From: Acidimicrobiia bacterium
Lineage (GTDB): Bacteria; Actinomycetota; Acidimicrobiia; Acidimicrobiales; Poriferisodalaceae
Assembly: GCA_022827265.1 (NCBI GenBank)
Contig: JAJDTF010000027.1
Coordinates: 1 to 57,636, forward strand
Length of the DNA: 57,636 nucleotides
Reading direction: 5' to 3'
In this document: piece after piece, positions 39,161-46,458 of the stretch
Numbering within the stretch: the stretch's first letter is position 1
How the letters are laid out: each line of letters starts with the position of its first letter
Notes under the pieces: model-generated
Database searches by the model: none
What the model was told of the DNA's origin: nothing
Seen by the model: only the letters and a program-made list of their open reading frames with translations
Position numbers and translations under genes: made by a program

Positions 39161-39439
39161 TCACCGCGCCCGTTCGATGATCTCCACCAGGCGCCAGCGC
39201 TTGGTCTTCGAGATCGGTCGGGTTTCCATGACGCGCACCCGGTCGCCCGGACGCGTGTCTCCAGCGGGGTCGTGGACGTACAGCTTCTTGGTGCGCTGCA
39301 CGGTCTTGAAGTAGCGGGGGTGGCGCACACGCTCGGTCACCGAGACGACCGCCGTGCGGTCCATCTTGGTGGAGGTGACGATGCCTTCGCGCACCTTGCG
39401 CCGGTTGCGCTCGACAGTCTCAGCAGTCTCGGTGCTCAT
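39161..39439 (-). CDS. rpsQ: 30S ribosomal protein S17
   Basis: 92 residues. [44 protein letters not shown] is the S17 core and [24 protein letters not shown] the end. S17 binds 16S rRNA early. The start overlaps the rpmC stop by four bases. Confidence 0.98.
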   Translation of the reverse strand: MSTETAETVERNRRKVREGIVTSTKMDRTAVVSVTERVRHPRYFKTVQRTKKLYVHDPAGDTRPGDRVRVMETRPISKTKRWRLVEIIERAR

Positions 39440-39837
39440 GACGGATCTCCTGTGGAAGCTGCGCTGCTCGCGGCCGAGCCCTGCGAGGCGCCGGCCAGAC
39501 CAGCGGCCGAGCCCTGCACTGGGTCATTCGACGGGCCAACCAGACCAGCGGCCGAGCCCTGCACTGGGTCATTCGACGGGCCAGCCAGACCAGCGGCCGA
39601 GCCCTGCACTGGGCCGCCCGATGGGTCCAGCAGCACATCGGCAGCTGCGATCTCACGCTCGCGCAGCACGGTGTGAATGCGGGCGATGTCGCGCTTGGTG
39701 GCGGCCACCTGCGCCGAGTTGTCGAGCTGTCCGGTTGCGAACGCGAAGCGCAGGTTGAACAGCTCCTTCTTCGCACTGTCCAACTCATCAAACAGCTGAT
39801 CGTCCGAGAGGGTCCGGAGCGTCGCGGCCTTCGCCAT
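39436..39837 (-). CDS. rpmC: 50S ribosomal protein L29 with repetitive tail
   Basis: 133 residues, about twice the usual 65. The N-terminal L29 core is intact (LRTLSDDQLFDELDSAKKELFNLRFAFATGQLDNSAQVAATKRDIARIHTVLREREI). After ADVLLDPSGG comes a tail of roughly 60 residues with a 15-residue repeat (PSNDPVQGSAAGLAG) in nearly three copies, followed by degenerate QGSAAS pieces. L29 lies beside the nascent-chain exit next to L23, so this tail would protrude there. The start overlaps the rplP stop by one base. Confidence 0.96.
   Translation of the reverse strand: MAKAATLRTLSDDQLFDELDSAKKELFNLRFAFATGQLDNSAQVAATKRDIARIHTVLREREIAAADVLLDPSGGPVQGSAAGLAGPSNDPVQGSAAGLVGPSNDPVQGSAAGLAGASQGSAASSAASTGDPS
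39496..39628. repeat. 45-bp tandem repeat in rpmC
   Basis: Units start at 39496, 39541 and 39586. The first two differ at one base; the third is cut short at about 39628. A more diverged copy of the segment encoding QGSAA lies just before, at about 39470. All copies keep the L29 frame. Confidence 0.97.
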
Positions 39838-40253
39838 CAGATGGCCTCCTCTCGGGAGATCACCCGGGCCCGGATGGGCAGCTTCTGGATGGCACGCTCC
39901 ATGGCGCCGCGAGCCAGCTCGGCGTTCACGCCGCCCAGCTCGAACATCACACGGCCGGGCTTGACCACGGCCACCCACTTCTCCGGATTGCCCTTGCCCG
40001 AGCCCATGCGGGTCTCGGCAGGCTTCGCGGTCACGGGCTTGTCGGGGAAGATGTTGATCCAGACCTTGCCGCCGCGCTTGACGTGACGGGTCATGGCGAT
40101 GCGGGCCGCTTCAATCTGGCGGGCCGTGATCCAGCCCGGCTCCAGCGCCTGGATGCCGTAGTCGCCGAAGTGCACGGCCGTGCCGCCCTTGGTGCGGCCC
40201 TTCATGCGACCGCGATGCGCTTTGCGGTGCTTCACCTTGCGAGGCATCAGCAT
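39837..40253 (-). CDS. rplP: 50S ribosomal protein L16
   Basis: A 138-residue protein close to the A-site of the large subunit. [51 protein letters not shown] and [26 protein letters not shown] are standard. The start ATG shares a base with the rpsC stop. Confidence 0.98.
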   Translation of the reverse strand: MLMPRKVKHRKAHRGRMKGRTKGGTAVHFGDYGIQALEPGWITARQIEAARIAMTRHVKRGGKVWINIFPDKPVTAKPAETRMGSGKGNPEKWVAVVKPGRVMFELGGVNAELARGAMERAIQKLPIRARVISREEAI

Positions 40254-41140
40254 CAGTCGTCTCCCGGCCTGAAGTTGGGCGTCTGGGACTGGTCGCGTGT
40301 AGCCCGCTCGATCTGCTCTTCCTCCTCGAGCAGGCGCTCGAACTCGGGATCGGCCTCGCGCAGCAGCGGGACGGGCTCCTCGGGGATGTCCTCGAGCTCA
40401 CCTTTGCGACCGGCCGACGAGACCACGCCCCCCGGGAGTGCGCCGTCGCCCGACGTCTGGCCCGTGGCCATGGCCGCCTCACGGTGAATGCGCTCGTCGG
40501 ACGACACCTTGTACGGGAGGATGTCGCCCTTGTAGAGCCACACCTTCACGCCGATGCGGCCCGCCGTGGTGCGCGCTTCGCGGAAGCCGTAGTCGATGTC
40601 GGCACGCAGCGTGTGCAGCGGCACACGGCCCTCGCGGTACCACTCGGTGCGGGCCATCTCCGAACCGCCGAGCCGACCTGAGCACTGCACCCGGATGCCG
40701 AGTGCGCCGGCCTTCTGGGCATTCTGCACGGCTCGCTTCATGGCCCGCCGGAAGGCGACGCGGCCGGCGAGCTGATCCGCAACGCCCTGAGCGATGAGCG
40801 CTGCTTCGAGCTCGGGCTGCTTGATCTCCTGGATGTTCAGCTGAACCTTGGGGTTGCCCGAGATCTTGCCGAGCCTCGTGCGGAGCCGATCGGCCTCGCT
40901 CCCCCGGCGGCCGATGACGATGCCCGGCCGGGCCGTATGCACGTCGACTCGCAGGCGATCCCGGGTTCGCTCAACCTCGATGCGGCTGATCGCGGCATGC
41001 GGCAGCTCCGTCCGCAGGAAGTCGCGAATCTTCCAATCCTCGATGAGATAGTCTTGGTACTCCTTGTCGGCGTACCAACGGGACTTCCAGTCGGTGGTGA
41101 TTCCCAAGCGGAAACCGTACGGGTTGACCTTCTGACCCAT
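40253..41140 (-). CDS. rpsC: 30S ribosomal protein S3
   Basis: 295 residues, a long S3 with an acidic C-terminal tail. The KH domain shows [17 protein letters not shown], and the C-terminal domain has [33 protein letters not shown]3 lines the mRNA entry. The last 60-70 residues (from about [10 protein letters not shown]) are unstructured-looking, with [32 protein letters not shown]. It starts two bases after the rplV stop. Confidence 0.98.
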   Translation of the reverse strand: MGQKVNPYGFRLGITTDWKSRWYADKEYQDYLIEDWKIRDFLRTELPHAAISRIEVERTRDRLRVDVHTARPGIVIGRRGSEADRLRTRLGKISGNPKVQLNIQEIKQPELEAALIAQGVADQLAGRVAFRRAMKRAVQNAQKAGALGIRVQCSGRLGGSEMARTEWYREGRVPLHTLRADIDYGFREARTTAGRIGVKVWLYKGDILPYKVSSDERIHREAAMATGQTSGDGALPGGVVSSAGRKGELEDIPEEPVPLLREADPEFERLLEEEEQIERATRDQSQTPNFRPGDD

Positions 41141-41142
41141 GA

Positions 41143-41853
41143 TCAGTTCCGTTCCTGGGTGTCGGCAGCTTCGGGGTCGGCAGCATCGTCGCCGCTGGCT
41201 TCGTCGTTCTCATCGGCCGCTTCGGCCTCGTCGGCTGCGGCGGCCGTGATGTCCCCAGACTCGTCGTCTGGTTCGACTGCGTCGCCTTGTTCCTCGGCAT
41301 CGCCGGTCGGGGCCTCATCGGCTGCGGCGTCGATGTCGTCTTCGGCGTCGATGTCTTCAGGCGCAACCTCGTCAGCCTCGTCGGTGTCCGTGGCGGCCCG
41401 GCTGGCGGCCACGCGGGCCGCACGCGCGGCTGCGGCGGTCTGAGAACCCGAGGCGGCCAAGCGGGCCTCGCGCATCTCGAGCTCCTCGGGACTGAGCTGA
41501 GCCACGATCACGGTGATGTGACTGGTCTGCTTGAAGATGCGGGTGGCGCGGCCCCGGGCTCTCGGGCGCCAGCGCTTCAGCACCGGACCCTCGTCGGCCC
41601 AGCATTCGGCCACGTACAGCTCATCGGCATCGAGGTGCTCGTTGTTGGTGGCATTGGCCACCGCGCTCTCGAGCACCTTGGACACCACCTCGGCGGCGCC
41701 GCGCTCGCAGAAGCGCAGCCGATCGCGGGCAAGCGCCAAGTCTTCGTCGCGGATGAGATTGAGCACCACCCGCGCCTTCGACGCGGACAGGCGTGCGTAC
41801 TTGTGCGTCGCCTTCGCGCCCGCGATGACATCGAGGTCAATCAACCCGCTCAT
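41143..41853 (-). CDS. rplV: 50S ribosomal protein L22 with long acidic tail
   Basis: 236 residues; normal L22 is about 110-130. The core [25 protein letters not shown] through [29 protein letters not shown] is complete and holds the tunnel-lining hairpin. After about residue 125 comes a roughly 105-residue tail. It is first Ala/Arg-rich and then extremely acidic (Asp, Glu and Ala with little else). A shorter extended L22 occurs in other actinobacteria; the purely acidic run is unusual. The ATG overlaps the stop of a 22-codon reading frame copied from the rpsS tail. Confidence 0.96.
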   Translation of the reverse strand: MSGLIDLDVIAGAKATHKYARLSASKARVVLNLIRDEDLALARDRLRFCERGAAEVVSKVLESAVANATNNEHLDADELYVAECWADEGPVLKRWRPRARGRATRIFKQTSHITVIVAQLSPEELEMREARLAASGSQTAAAARAARVAASRAATDTDEADEVAPEDIDAEDDIDAAADEAPTGDAEEQGDAVEPDDESGDITAAAADEAEAADENDEASGDDAADPEAADTQERN

Positions 41854-41918
41854 CGCCTGCTGCCTTGCTCTCGTCCGGCGCGAGGCTCGAACGTCTGCGT
41901 CGGCGTGAACCAGCTCAT
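41850..41918 (-). CDS. Possible 22-residue coupling peptide duplicated from rpsS
   Basis: In the only long gap of this operon, a 22-codon frame begins at an ATG overlapping the rpsS stop (ATGA) and ends at a TGA overlapping the rplV ATG. Its product, [20 protein letters not shown] plus RR, mirrors the S19 end [20 protein letters not shown]. The DNA is a diverged tandem copy of about 65 bases of the rpsS 3' end, including its ATGAGC junction. It may keep translational coupling between rpsS and rplV; whether it is made as a peptide is unknown. Confidence 0.5.
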   Translation of the reverse strand: MSWFTPTQTFEPRAGREQGSRR

Positions 41919-42193
41919 CGCCTGCCCCCGCGTTCCTGGCCGGCGTGGAACTTGAACGTCCTCGTCGGGGCGAACTCGCCGAGCTTGTGTCCCACCATCG
42001 ACTCGGTCACGTACACCGGCAGGTGCTTGCGCCCGTCGTGAACCGCGATGGTGTGACCGATCATCTCGGGGATGATCGTGGAGCGCCGGCTCCACGTCTT
42101 GATGACCTTGCGCTCGCCGCTCTCGTTGAGTTCATCCACCTTCGAGAGCAGGTGGTCGTCGACGAACGGGCCCTTCTTGAGACTGCGCGGCAT
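41915..42193 (-). CDS. rpsS: 30S ribosomal protein S19
   Basis: A 92-residue head protein. It has [62 protein letters not shown] and a tail ending RGGRR. It follows rplB by four bases. The last 65 bases of the gene are duplicated just downstream. Confidence 0.98.
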   Translation of the reverse strand: MPRSLKKGPFVDDHLLSKVDELNESGERKVIKTWSRRSTIIPEMIGHTIAVHDGRKHLPVYVTESMVGHKLGEFAPTRTFKFHAGQERGGRR

Positions 42194-42197
42194 CGCT

Positions 42198-43034
42198 CTA
42201 CCTCCGGGACCCACGCGTCCGGCGGCGGCGGACGATGAGGTCGTTGGACTTGCGGTTCTTGGAGCGGGTGCGGCCTTCGGGCTTGCCCCACGGCGATACC
42301 GGGTGACGCCCGCCCGACGACTTGCCCTCACCGCCCCCAAGCGGATGGTCGACCGGATTCATTGCCACGCCGCGGGTCTGGGGCCGGACGCCCTTGTAGC
42401 GATTCCGGCCGGCCTTGCCGATCTTGATGAGGTCGGCCTCGGCGTTGCCCACCGAGCCGATGGTGGCGCGGCAGTCGATCGGCACCCGGCGCATCTCGGT
42501 GGACGGCAGCCGCAAAGTGGCGTATGCGCCCTCCTTGGCCACGAGCTGCACGCTGGCGCCGGCCGAGCGGGCCATCCGGCCGCCGCCGCCTGGCTTGAGC
42601 TCCACGTTGTGCACGGTGGTACCGACCGGCACGTAGCGCAGCGGCATGGCGTTGCCGACACGCACCTCCGCCCCCGCGCCGTTGGCAAGCTTGTCGCCCA
42701 CCTCCAGCCCCGCCGGCGCCAGGATGTAGCGCTTCTCGCCGTCGTGATAGTGCAGCAGCGCGATGCGAGCGTTGCGGTTGGGGTCGTACTCGATGGTGGC
42801 GACCGTGGCCGGCACACCGTCCTTGTTGCGCCGGAAGTCGATCACCCGGTAGCGCTGCTTGTGACCGCCGCCACGGTGGCGAGACGTTCTGCGGCCGTAG
42901 TTGTTGCGACCGCCGGTGGAGTGCTGCTTGGCGATGAGCGAGCGCTCGGGCTTGGTCGCGGTGATGTCAGCAAAGTCCGAGACTGTCTGAAACCTTCGGC
43001 CGGGACTGGTCGGCTTGCGTACTCGAATGCCCAT
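42198..43034 (-). CDS. rplB: 50S ribosomal protein L2
   Basis: 278 residues; L2 is needed for subunit joining and peptidyl transfer. It has [43 protein letters not shown] and the highly conserved loop [26 protein letters not shown]. Many bacteria read HPHGGGEG at this site, so the HPL variant is a small difference. It follows rplW by ten bases. Confidence 0.98.
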   Translation of the reverse strand: MGIRVRKPTSPGRRFQTVSDFADITATKPERSLIAKQHSTGGRNNYGRRTSRHRGGGHKQRYRVIDFRRNKDGVPATVATIEYDPNRNARIALLHYHDGEKRYILAPAGLEVGDKLANGAGAEVRVGNAMPLRYVPVGTTVHNVELKPGGGGRMARSAGASVQLVAKEGAYATLRLPSTEMRRVPIDCRATIGSVGNAEADLIKIGKAGRNRYKGVRPQTRGVAMNPVDHPLGGGEGKSSGGRHPVSPWGKPEGRTRSKNRKSNDLIVRRRRTRGSRR

Positions 43035-43044
43035 GACGCCCCGC

Positions 43045-43335
43045 CTAGGAATTGAAGATCTGGATCGAGTCGCCCTCGACGAGGGTGACAATGGCCCGCT
43101 TGGTGTCCGGCCGCTTGCCGACGGTGTTGTTGCGCCGGTTGCGCCGCTTCTTGCCCTTGCGGTTCAGCGTGTTGACCTTGGCGACCTTGACGTCGAAGAT
43201 CTCCTCGACCGCTTGACGGATCTCGGGCTTGCTTGCAGACGGGTGGACGCGGAACACATAGATGCCCTCTTCGAGGAAGTCATACGACTTCTCCGAGATG
43301 ACCGGAGCTATCAGCACGTCGCGGGGGTCTTTCAC
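43045..43335 (-). CDS. rplW: 50S ribosomal protein L23
   Basis: 96 residues; L23 sits at the tunnel exit and docks trigger factor and [66 protein letters not shown] is the standard core. The start is the GTG at 43335, with GGGG upstream, overlapping the rplD stop as GTGA. A longer open frame upstream is only rplD read in another phase. Confidence 0.96.
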   Translation of the reverse strand: MKDPRDVLIAPVISEKSYDFLEEGIYVFRVHPSASKPEIRQAVEEIFDVKVAKVNTLNRKGKKRRNRRNNTVGKRPDTKRAIVTLVEGDSIQIFNS

Positions 43336-44009
43336 TGGTGATCCCCCTCGTTCGCTGCTCCGTTCGTGGCTGGCCCAGTGCTGGTGGACGCAGTGCTGGT
43401 GGGCAGGGTGTCGCGAGTGAAGACCAGCCAGTCCGAGCGCAGGATGTCGTAGGCGTTCAGCTCGGCTGTGCTGACCGAGTGCACCGACGGAAGGTTGCGG
43501 AAACTGCGATCGGCCGTCTGGTGTGCCGTGCTGTCGCCCAGAACCAGCAGAACCTGTCCGGAGAGGGACAGGTTCTCGAGCACTGCGATGGCGTCCTTCG
43601 TGCGCGGCTGGGCAAAGTTCCACTGATCGATGACCATGACGCGTTCGCTGCGAGCCCGGTCGCTGAGAGCGGAGCGCAGCGCCAGCCGCACGGTCTTGCG
43701 GTTCACCTTCTGGCGGTAGTCGCGCGGCTTGGGACCGTGCGCCACGCCGCCGCCGACCCACTGCGGCGAGCGGATCGAACCTTGGCGAGCCCGACCGGTG
43801 CCCTTCTGCCGCCACGGCTTCGCGCCGCCGCCGCGTACTTCGGCACGGGTGAGGGTGCTGTGTGAGCCGCTCCGGCGGGCGGCGCGCTGGGCCGTGACGG
43901 CCTGGTGCAGCGCCGCCATGTTCGGCTCGATGCCGAAGATGGTCTCGTCGAGCTCGACGGTGCCGGCTGTGCCGCCGTCGGGGGTGCGGACGTCAAGCGT
44001 GAGCGGCAT
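43332..44009 (-). CDS. rplD: 50S ribosomal protein L4
   Basis: 225 residues; L4 reaches into the exit tunnel and can regulate the S10 operon in some bacteria. It has RSGSHSTLTRAEVRGGGAKPWRQKGTGRARQGSIRSPQWVGGGVAHGPKPRDY. The tail is low in complexity (TLPTSTASTSTGPATNGAAN) and contains a 15-base duplication. ATG 44009 with GAGG upstream is preferred to a TTG overlapping the rplC stop. Confidence 0.97.
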   Translation of the reverse strand: MPLTLDVRTPDGGTAGTVELDETIFGIEPNMAALHQAVTAQRAARRSGSHSTLTRAEVRGGGAKPWRQKGTGRARQGSIRSPQWVGGGVAHGPKPRDYRQKVNRKTVRLALRSALSDRARSERVMVIDQWNFAQPRTKDAIAVLENLSLSGQVLLVLGDSTAHQTADRSFRNLPSVHSVSTAELNAYDILRSDWLVFTRDTLPTSTASTSTGPATNGAANEGDHQ

Positions 44010-44020
44010 CAGTATCGACC

Positions 44021-44722
44021 TCAAACCTCAGCCCGCGCTGTGCTGTTCGGCGCGCCGTCCGGCGCTGCGCTGTTCGACGCGCCTTGCGGCGCTTTGACTG
44101 CGTTGCGCACGACAACCGTGCCGCCCTTGGGTCCGGGGACCGACCCCCGTACCAGCAGCAGGCCGCGCTCGGCGTCGGCCTCGACGACGGCGAGGTTGAG
44201 CGTGGTGACCTTCTCGCCGCCCATGCGCCCGGCCATGCGAGTGCCTTTGAACACCCGTGAGGGCGTAGCGCAGGCGCCGATGGCGCCGGGGGCCCGGTGG
44301 ACCCGGTGCGCACCGTGGCTGGCGCGCTGGCCCGAGAAGTTGTGTCGCTTCATGGCGCCGGCGAAACCCTTGCCCTTGGAGGTAGCCGTCACATCGACGA
44401 GCTCTCCAGGACTGAAAAGGTCGGCACCTAATTCGGTGCCGACCGGTACTTCGCTCACATCGTCGAGCCGCAGCTCTACGAGCTGTACGCCGGGGTCGAT
44501 CCCGGCGCGCTCGTAGTGGCCGTTGATGGGCTTGTTGACCTTGCGGGCCTCGCGGTGGCCGTAGGTGACCTGCACCGCGGTGTAGCCGTCTTGCTCGTTG
44601 GTGCGCACCTGAGTGACGCGGCAGTCATCGACGCGCAGCACAGTGACCGGGACGACGCGATTGTCGTCGTCCCAGAGCTGTGTCATGCCGACCTTGGTGG
44701 CGACGAGCGCCCTGTTGGCCAT
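44021..44722 (-). CDS. rplC: 50S ribosomal protein L3
   Basis: 233 residues. [29 protein letters not shown] starts it, and [58 protein letters not shown] is the L3 hallmark near the peptidyl transferase centre. The last 20 residues are a nine-residue repeat ([18 protein letters not shown]). It is the first gene of the ribosomal run here; rpsJ, which usually precedes it, is absent from the sequence upstream. Confidence 0.97.
   Translation of the reverse strand: MANRALVATKVGMTQLWDDDNRVVPVTVLRVDDCRVTQVRTNEQDGYTAVQVTYGHREARKVNKPINGHYERAGIDPGVQLVELRLDDVSEVPVGTELGADLFSPGELVDVTATSKGKGFAGAMKRHNFSGQRASHGAHRVHRAPGAIGACATPSRVFKGTRMAGRMGGEKVTTLNLAVVEADAERGLLLVRGSVPGPKGGTVVVRNAVKAPQGASNSAAPDGAPNSTARAEV
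44042..44095. repeat. Two 27-bp tandem repeats at the rplC 3' end
   Basis: Units at 44042-44068 and 44069-44095 share most bases, beginning GCTGTTCG in both, and encode the last repeats of the L3 tail. Copies are more diverged than in rpmC or the glmS-like gene. Confidence 0.75.
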
Positions 44723-45035
44723 GTGCGCGTCTCTCTCGTGCTTTCGCCTTGCATCTCACTGCCCGCACAGCGGGCAGTTGTCCCTTCGGCCGCCCGCTCA
44801 GCGGGCCGCTGTCTCTCTGGCCGCCCGCCTAGCGGGCCGCCATGCGAACGCTCCGCACGGCTGCGCCGGCGGAGCGGTTCTCAGGTTGTGCCGACCGGTT
44901 CCGAACACCCGACCCGTTGCGGGGAGGCATCCGGCCTTGCCGGACGTCAGTTCGACGCAGGAAGTCCGCGCCGCGAATGAAGCAGGCTACCGATCCCCCA
45001 CGACCGCCCCAACCCCAGCAGCCGAGCGCGAGCGT
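44723..45035 (-). promoter_or_regulatory. Leader of the ribosomal superoperon with three tandem hairpins
   Basis: No gene is seen between the rplC start and the oxidoreductase remnant. It should hold the promoter and leader of rplC and following genes. Three palindromes GCCCGC-NNN-GCGGGC lie at 44761, 44792 and 44823, exactly 31 bases apart; the nearest is about 40 bases before rplC. They may act on transcription or translation of the operon. I could not assign a clear promoter. The remaining part (about 44850-45035) shows nothing recognisable. Confidence 0.5.
44761..44837. repeat. 31-bp tandem palindromic repeat, three units
   Basis: Each unit contains a six-base-pair stem, GCCCGC and GCGGGC, with a three-base loop (ACA, TCA, CTA). 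Spacers between units are similar in length and composition but diverged, while stems are conserved. The same stem recurs at 55113 and 55145 with a two-base loop. Confidence 0.92.
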
Positions 45036-45202
45036 TCAGTCGCCGAGGCGGTTGATGTGGTGCCGACGGTGCGGCCGCCCAGCCGATCGACGAAGGCTCC
45101 GTCGGCGGATTCGAGGCCGTCGTAGGTGACATGGCGGGGCACCAGCGATCCCGCGTCGATCCACTCGCGCATCTGGGTGCGGGCCTCGTCGTCGCGGTCG
45201 GC
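45036..45202 (-). pseudogene. 3' fragment of an MDR oxidoreductase gene
   Basis: Encodes DEARTQMREWIDAGSLVPRH and onward to GGRTVGTT, matching the end of the intact oxidoreductase at 49.9-50.9 kb in 41 of 45 compared residues. A one-base deletion just before the end (ACATC against ACCATC) throws the final codons out of frame and destroys the shared stop; restoring the base gives the same RLGD ending. Similarity stops abruptly at about 45202. It is a partial duplicate that cannot make an enzyme. Confidence 0.88.
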
Positions 45203-45287
45203 TGCCGCATCAGCTCGCTGCCCCGACAGGATGAGACCAACCGGCCCGGCAGGCATTCGTGTGTCTCATGCGACGACGAATGCGGCG

Positions 45288-45698
45288 CTACTCCCAAGGG
45301 TTGATGAGGTGAACGCCGAGCCCTTCGAATTCGCGGGTGTTTCGTGTGGCCAGCGCGAGGCGCCGCAATCCGGCAGTCGCTGCGATGAGCGCGTCGGCCA
45401 GATGCAGGGTGCGGCCGCTGCGTCGTGCGCGCGCCCGCAGTTCGGCGGCGTGCTCGGCTTCTGCCAGACCCACGGGAACGACCCTCCGAGAGGTGGCGAC
45501 CAATGCCTTGACGAGATCCGAGGCCTGATCTCTGCGACGGCCAGCAGGTCGCAGCTGGATTCCGAGCTGCAGTTCGTGGACCACTACGGTCGAGAGCCAG
45601 AGATCCGGCTCGCCCGCCAAGTACGCCAAGACGTTCAGGTCAGGCGCGGCTCGCGTCGTTTCGGAAATGACGTTGGTGTCGAGCAGCGCTCCGGTCAT
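45288..45698 (-). CDS. VapC-family PIN-domain toxin
   Basis: A 136-residue PIN ribonuclease. The first acidic site is in LLDTNVISE, the second in TVVVHELQLG, and the third and fourth in LHLADALIAATA, with ATRNTREFEGLGVHLINPW at the end, as in FitB-like VapC toxins. These cut tRNA or rRNA when released. The ATG overlaps the antitoxin stop (ATGA), fixing the pair as an operon. Confidence 0.9.
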   Translation of the reverse strand: MTGALLDTNVISETTRAAPDLNVLAYLAGEPDLWLSTVVVHELQLGIQLRPAGRRRDQASDLVKALVATSRRVVPVGLAEAEHAAELRARARRSGRTLHLADALIAATAGLRRLALATRNTREFEGLGVHLINPWE

Positions 45699-45976
45699 TG
45701 CACATGGTTGTCATCGACGGCGCAGTCGATGAAGGGGACCGGCCGGTCGCTGTTGCGGTCCGGCAACTCGATGTCGAGGCCTCGCGGCATGTTGTCGACG
45801 AGCCACCGCCCGAGATGCTCGTCCGGCTCAGCCCGCTGTTGCCACACATGCTCGGGCACGACAACGAATGTCCTCCTTGTGCCGATTCGCTGGGGGCCTT
45901 CTTCTTCCGCGCGGCGAAGAACGTGCGACAGGCGAGCCTTTGCCTCGGCCACCGTCCACACATGGGTTGAACTCAT
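45695..45976 (-). CDS. Phd/YefM-family antitoxin
   Basis: 93 residues. The start STHVWTVAEAKARLSHVLRRAEEEGPQRIGTRRTFVVVPEHVWQQ is the Phd/YefM fold, which binds DNA and, through its C-terminal part, the PIN toxin. ATG 45976 gives the normal Phd length; the frame continues upstream over unrelated remnants. It precedes vapC with a four-base overlap and is presumably autoregulated. Confidence 0.85.
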   Translation of the reverse strand: MSSTHVWTVAEAKARLSHVLRRAEEEGPQRIGTRRTFVVVPEHVWQQRAEPDEHLGRWLVDNMPRGLDIELPDRNSDRPVPFIDCAVDDNHVQ

Positions 45977-46059
45977 CGCTTCCGTTGACACCAGAGCCCC
46001 CGCCGAACCGGCAACCCGATCTGCATATGGTCCATATCGGACTATATCCGGCGGTCGCT

Positions 46060-46253
46060 CCAGGCCTGCCAACATCGGACAGTCTTCGCAGCACCGCGCT
46101 GCCAGCCGCGTGGCCGCCCGTCCAGGTCTTGCCGCAAGCCCGAGGCCCCTCGACGAGCACGACAGGCGCTGCTTGCAGTGCTCGTCGAAGCTGACCGTCG
46201 GCGACCCGCGGTCGGTAGTTCGCACGAATCGCCGTCAGCAATGGATTCCGCAT
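46060..46253 (-). pseudogene. 5' remnant of a DUF4143-type ATPase gene
   Basis: After an ATG at 46253 the frame reads MRNPLLTAIRANYRPRVADG and onward to the Walker A loop VVLVEGPRACGKTWTGGHAAGSAV, the usual start of AAA_14/DUF4143 ATPases. Similarity then fades and no Walker B or DUF4143 region follows before the antitoxin gene. It is a truncated relic. An intact, only distantly similar ATPase is at 55.2-56.6 kb. Confidence 0.55.
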
Positions 46254-46458
46254 TGGCTTGGCGCGGATTCCGAATCGGACGGGGTCTCGTGCCGAATCAG
46301 GCCGAGCAACTCGAAGCGCTCGTCGCTCGCCACGCAAACGATGTCAATCGCCTGGTGAAGGCGCCGAAGCTCCAATTTCTGGTTCCGGCCTTCTCGCCGC
46401 CCTGCAAAGCGCAGGCACGGCGAGCGTCGCCAAGACCGTCAGCGCCCCGGTCCCCAGC

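Noticed and set aside
44947..45297. rpsJ or another gene upstream of rplC
   Set aside because: No S10-like sequence in any frame. The only homology is the oxidoreductase fragment at 45036-45202.
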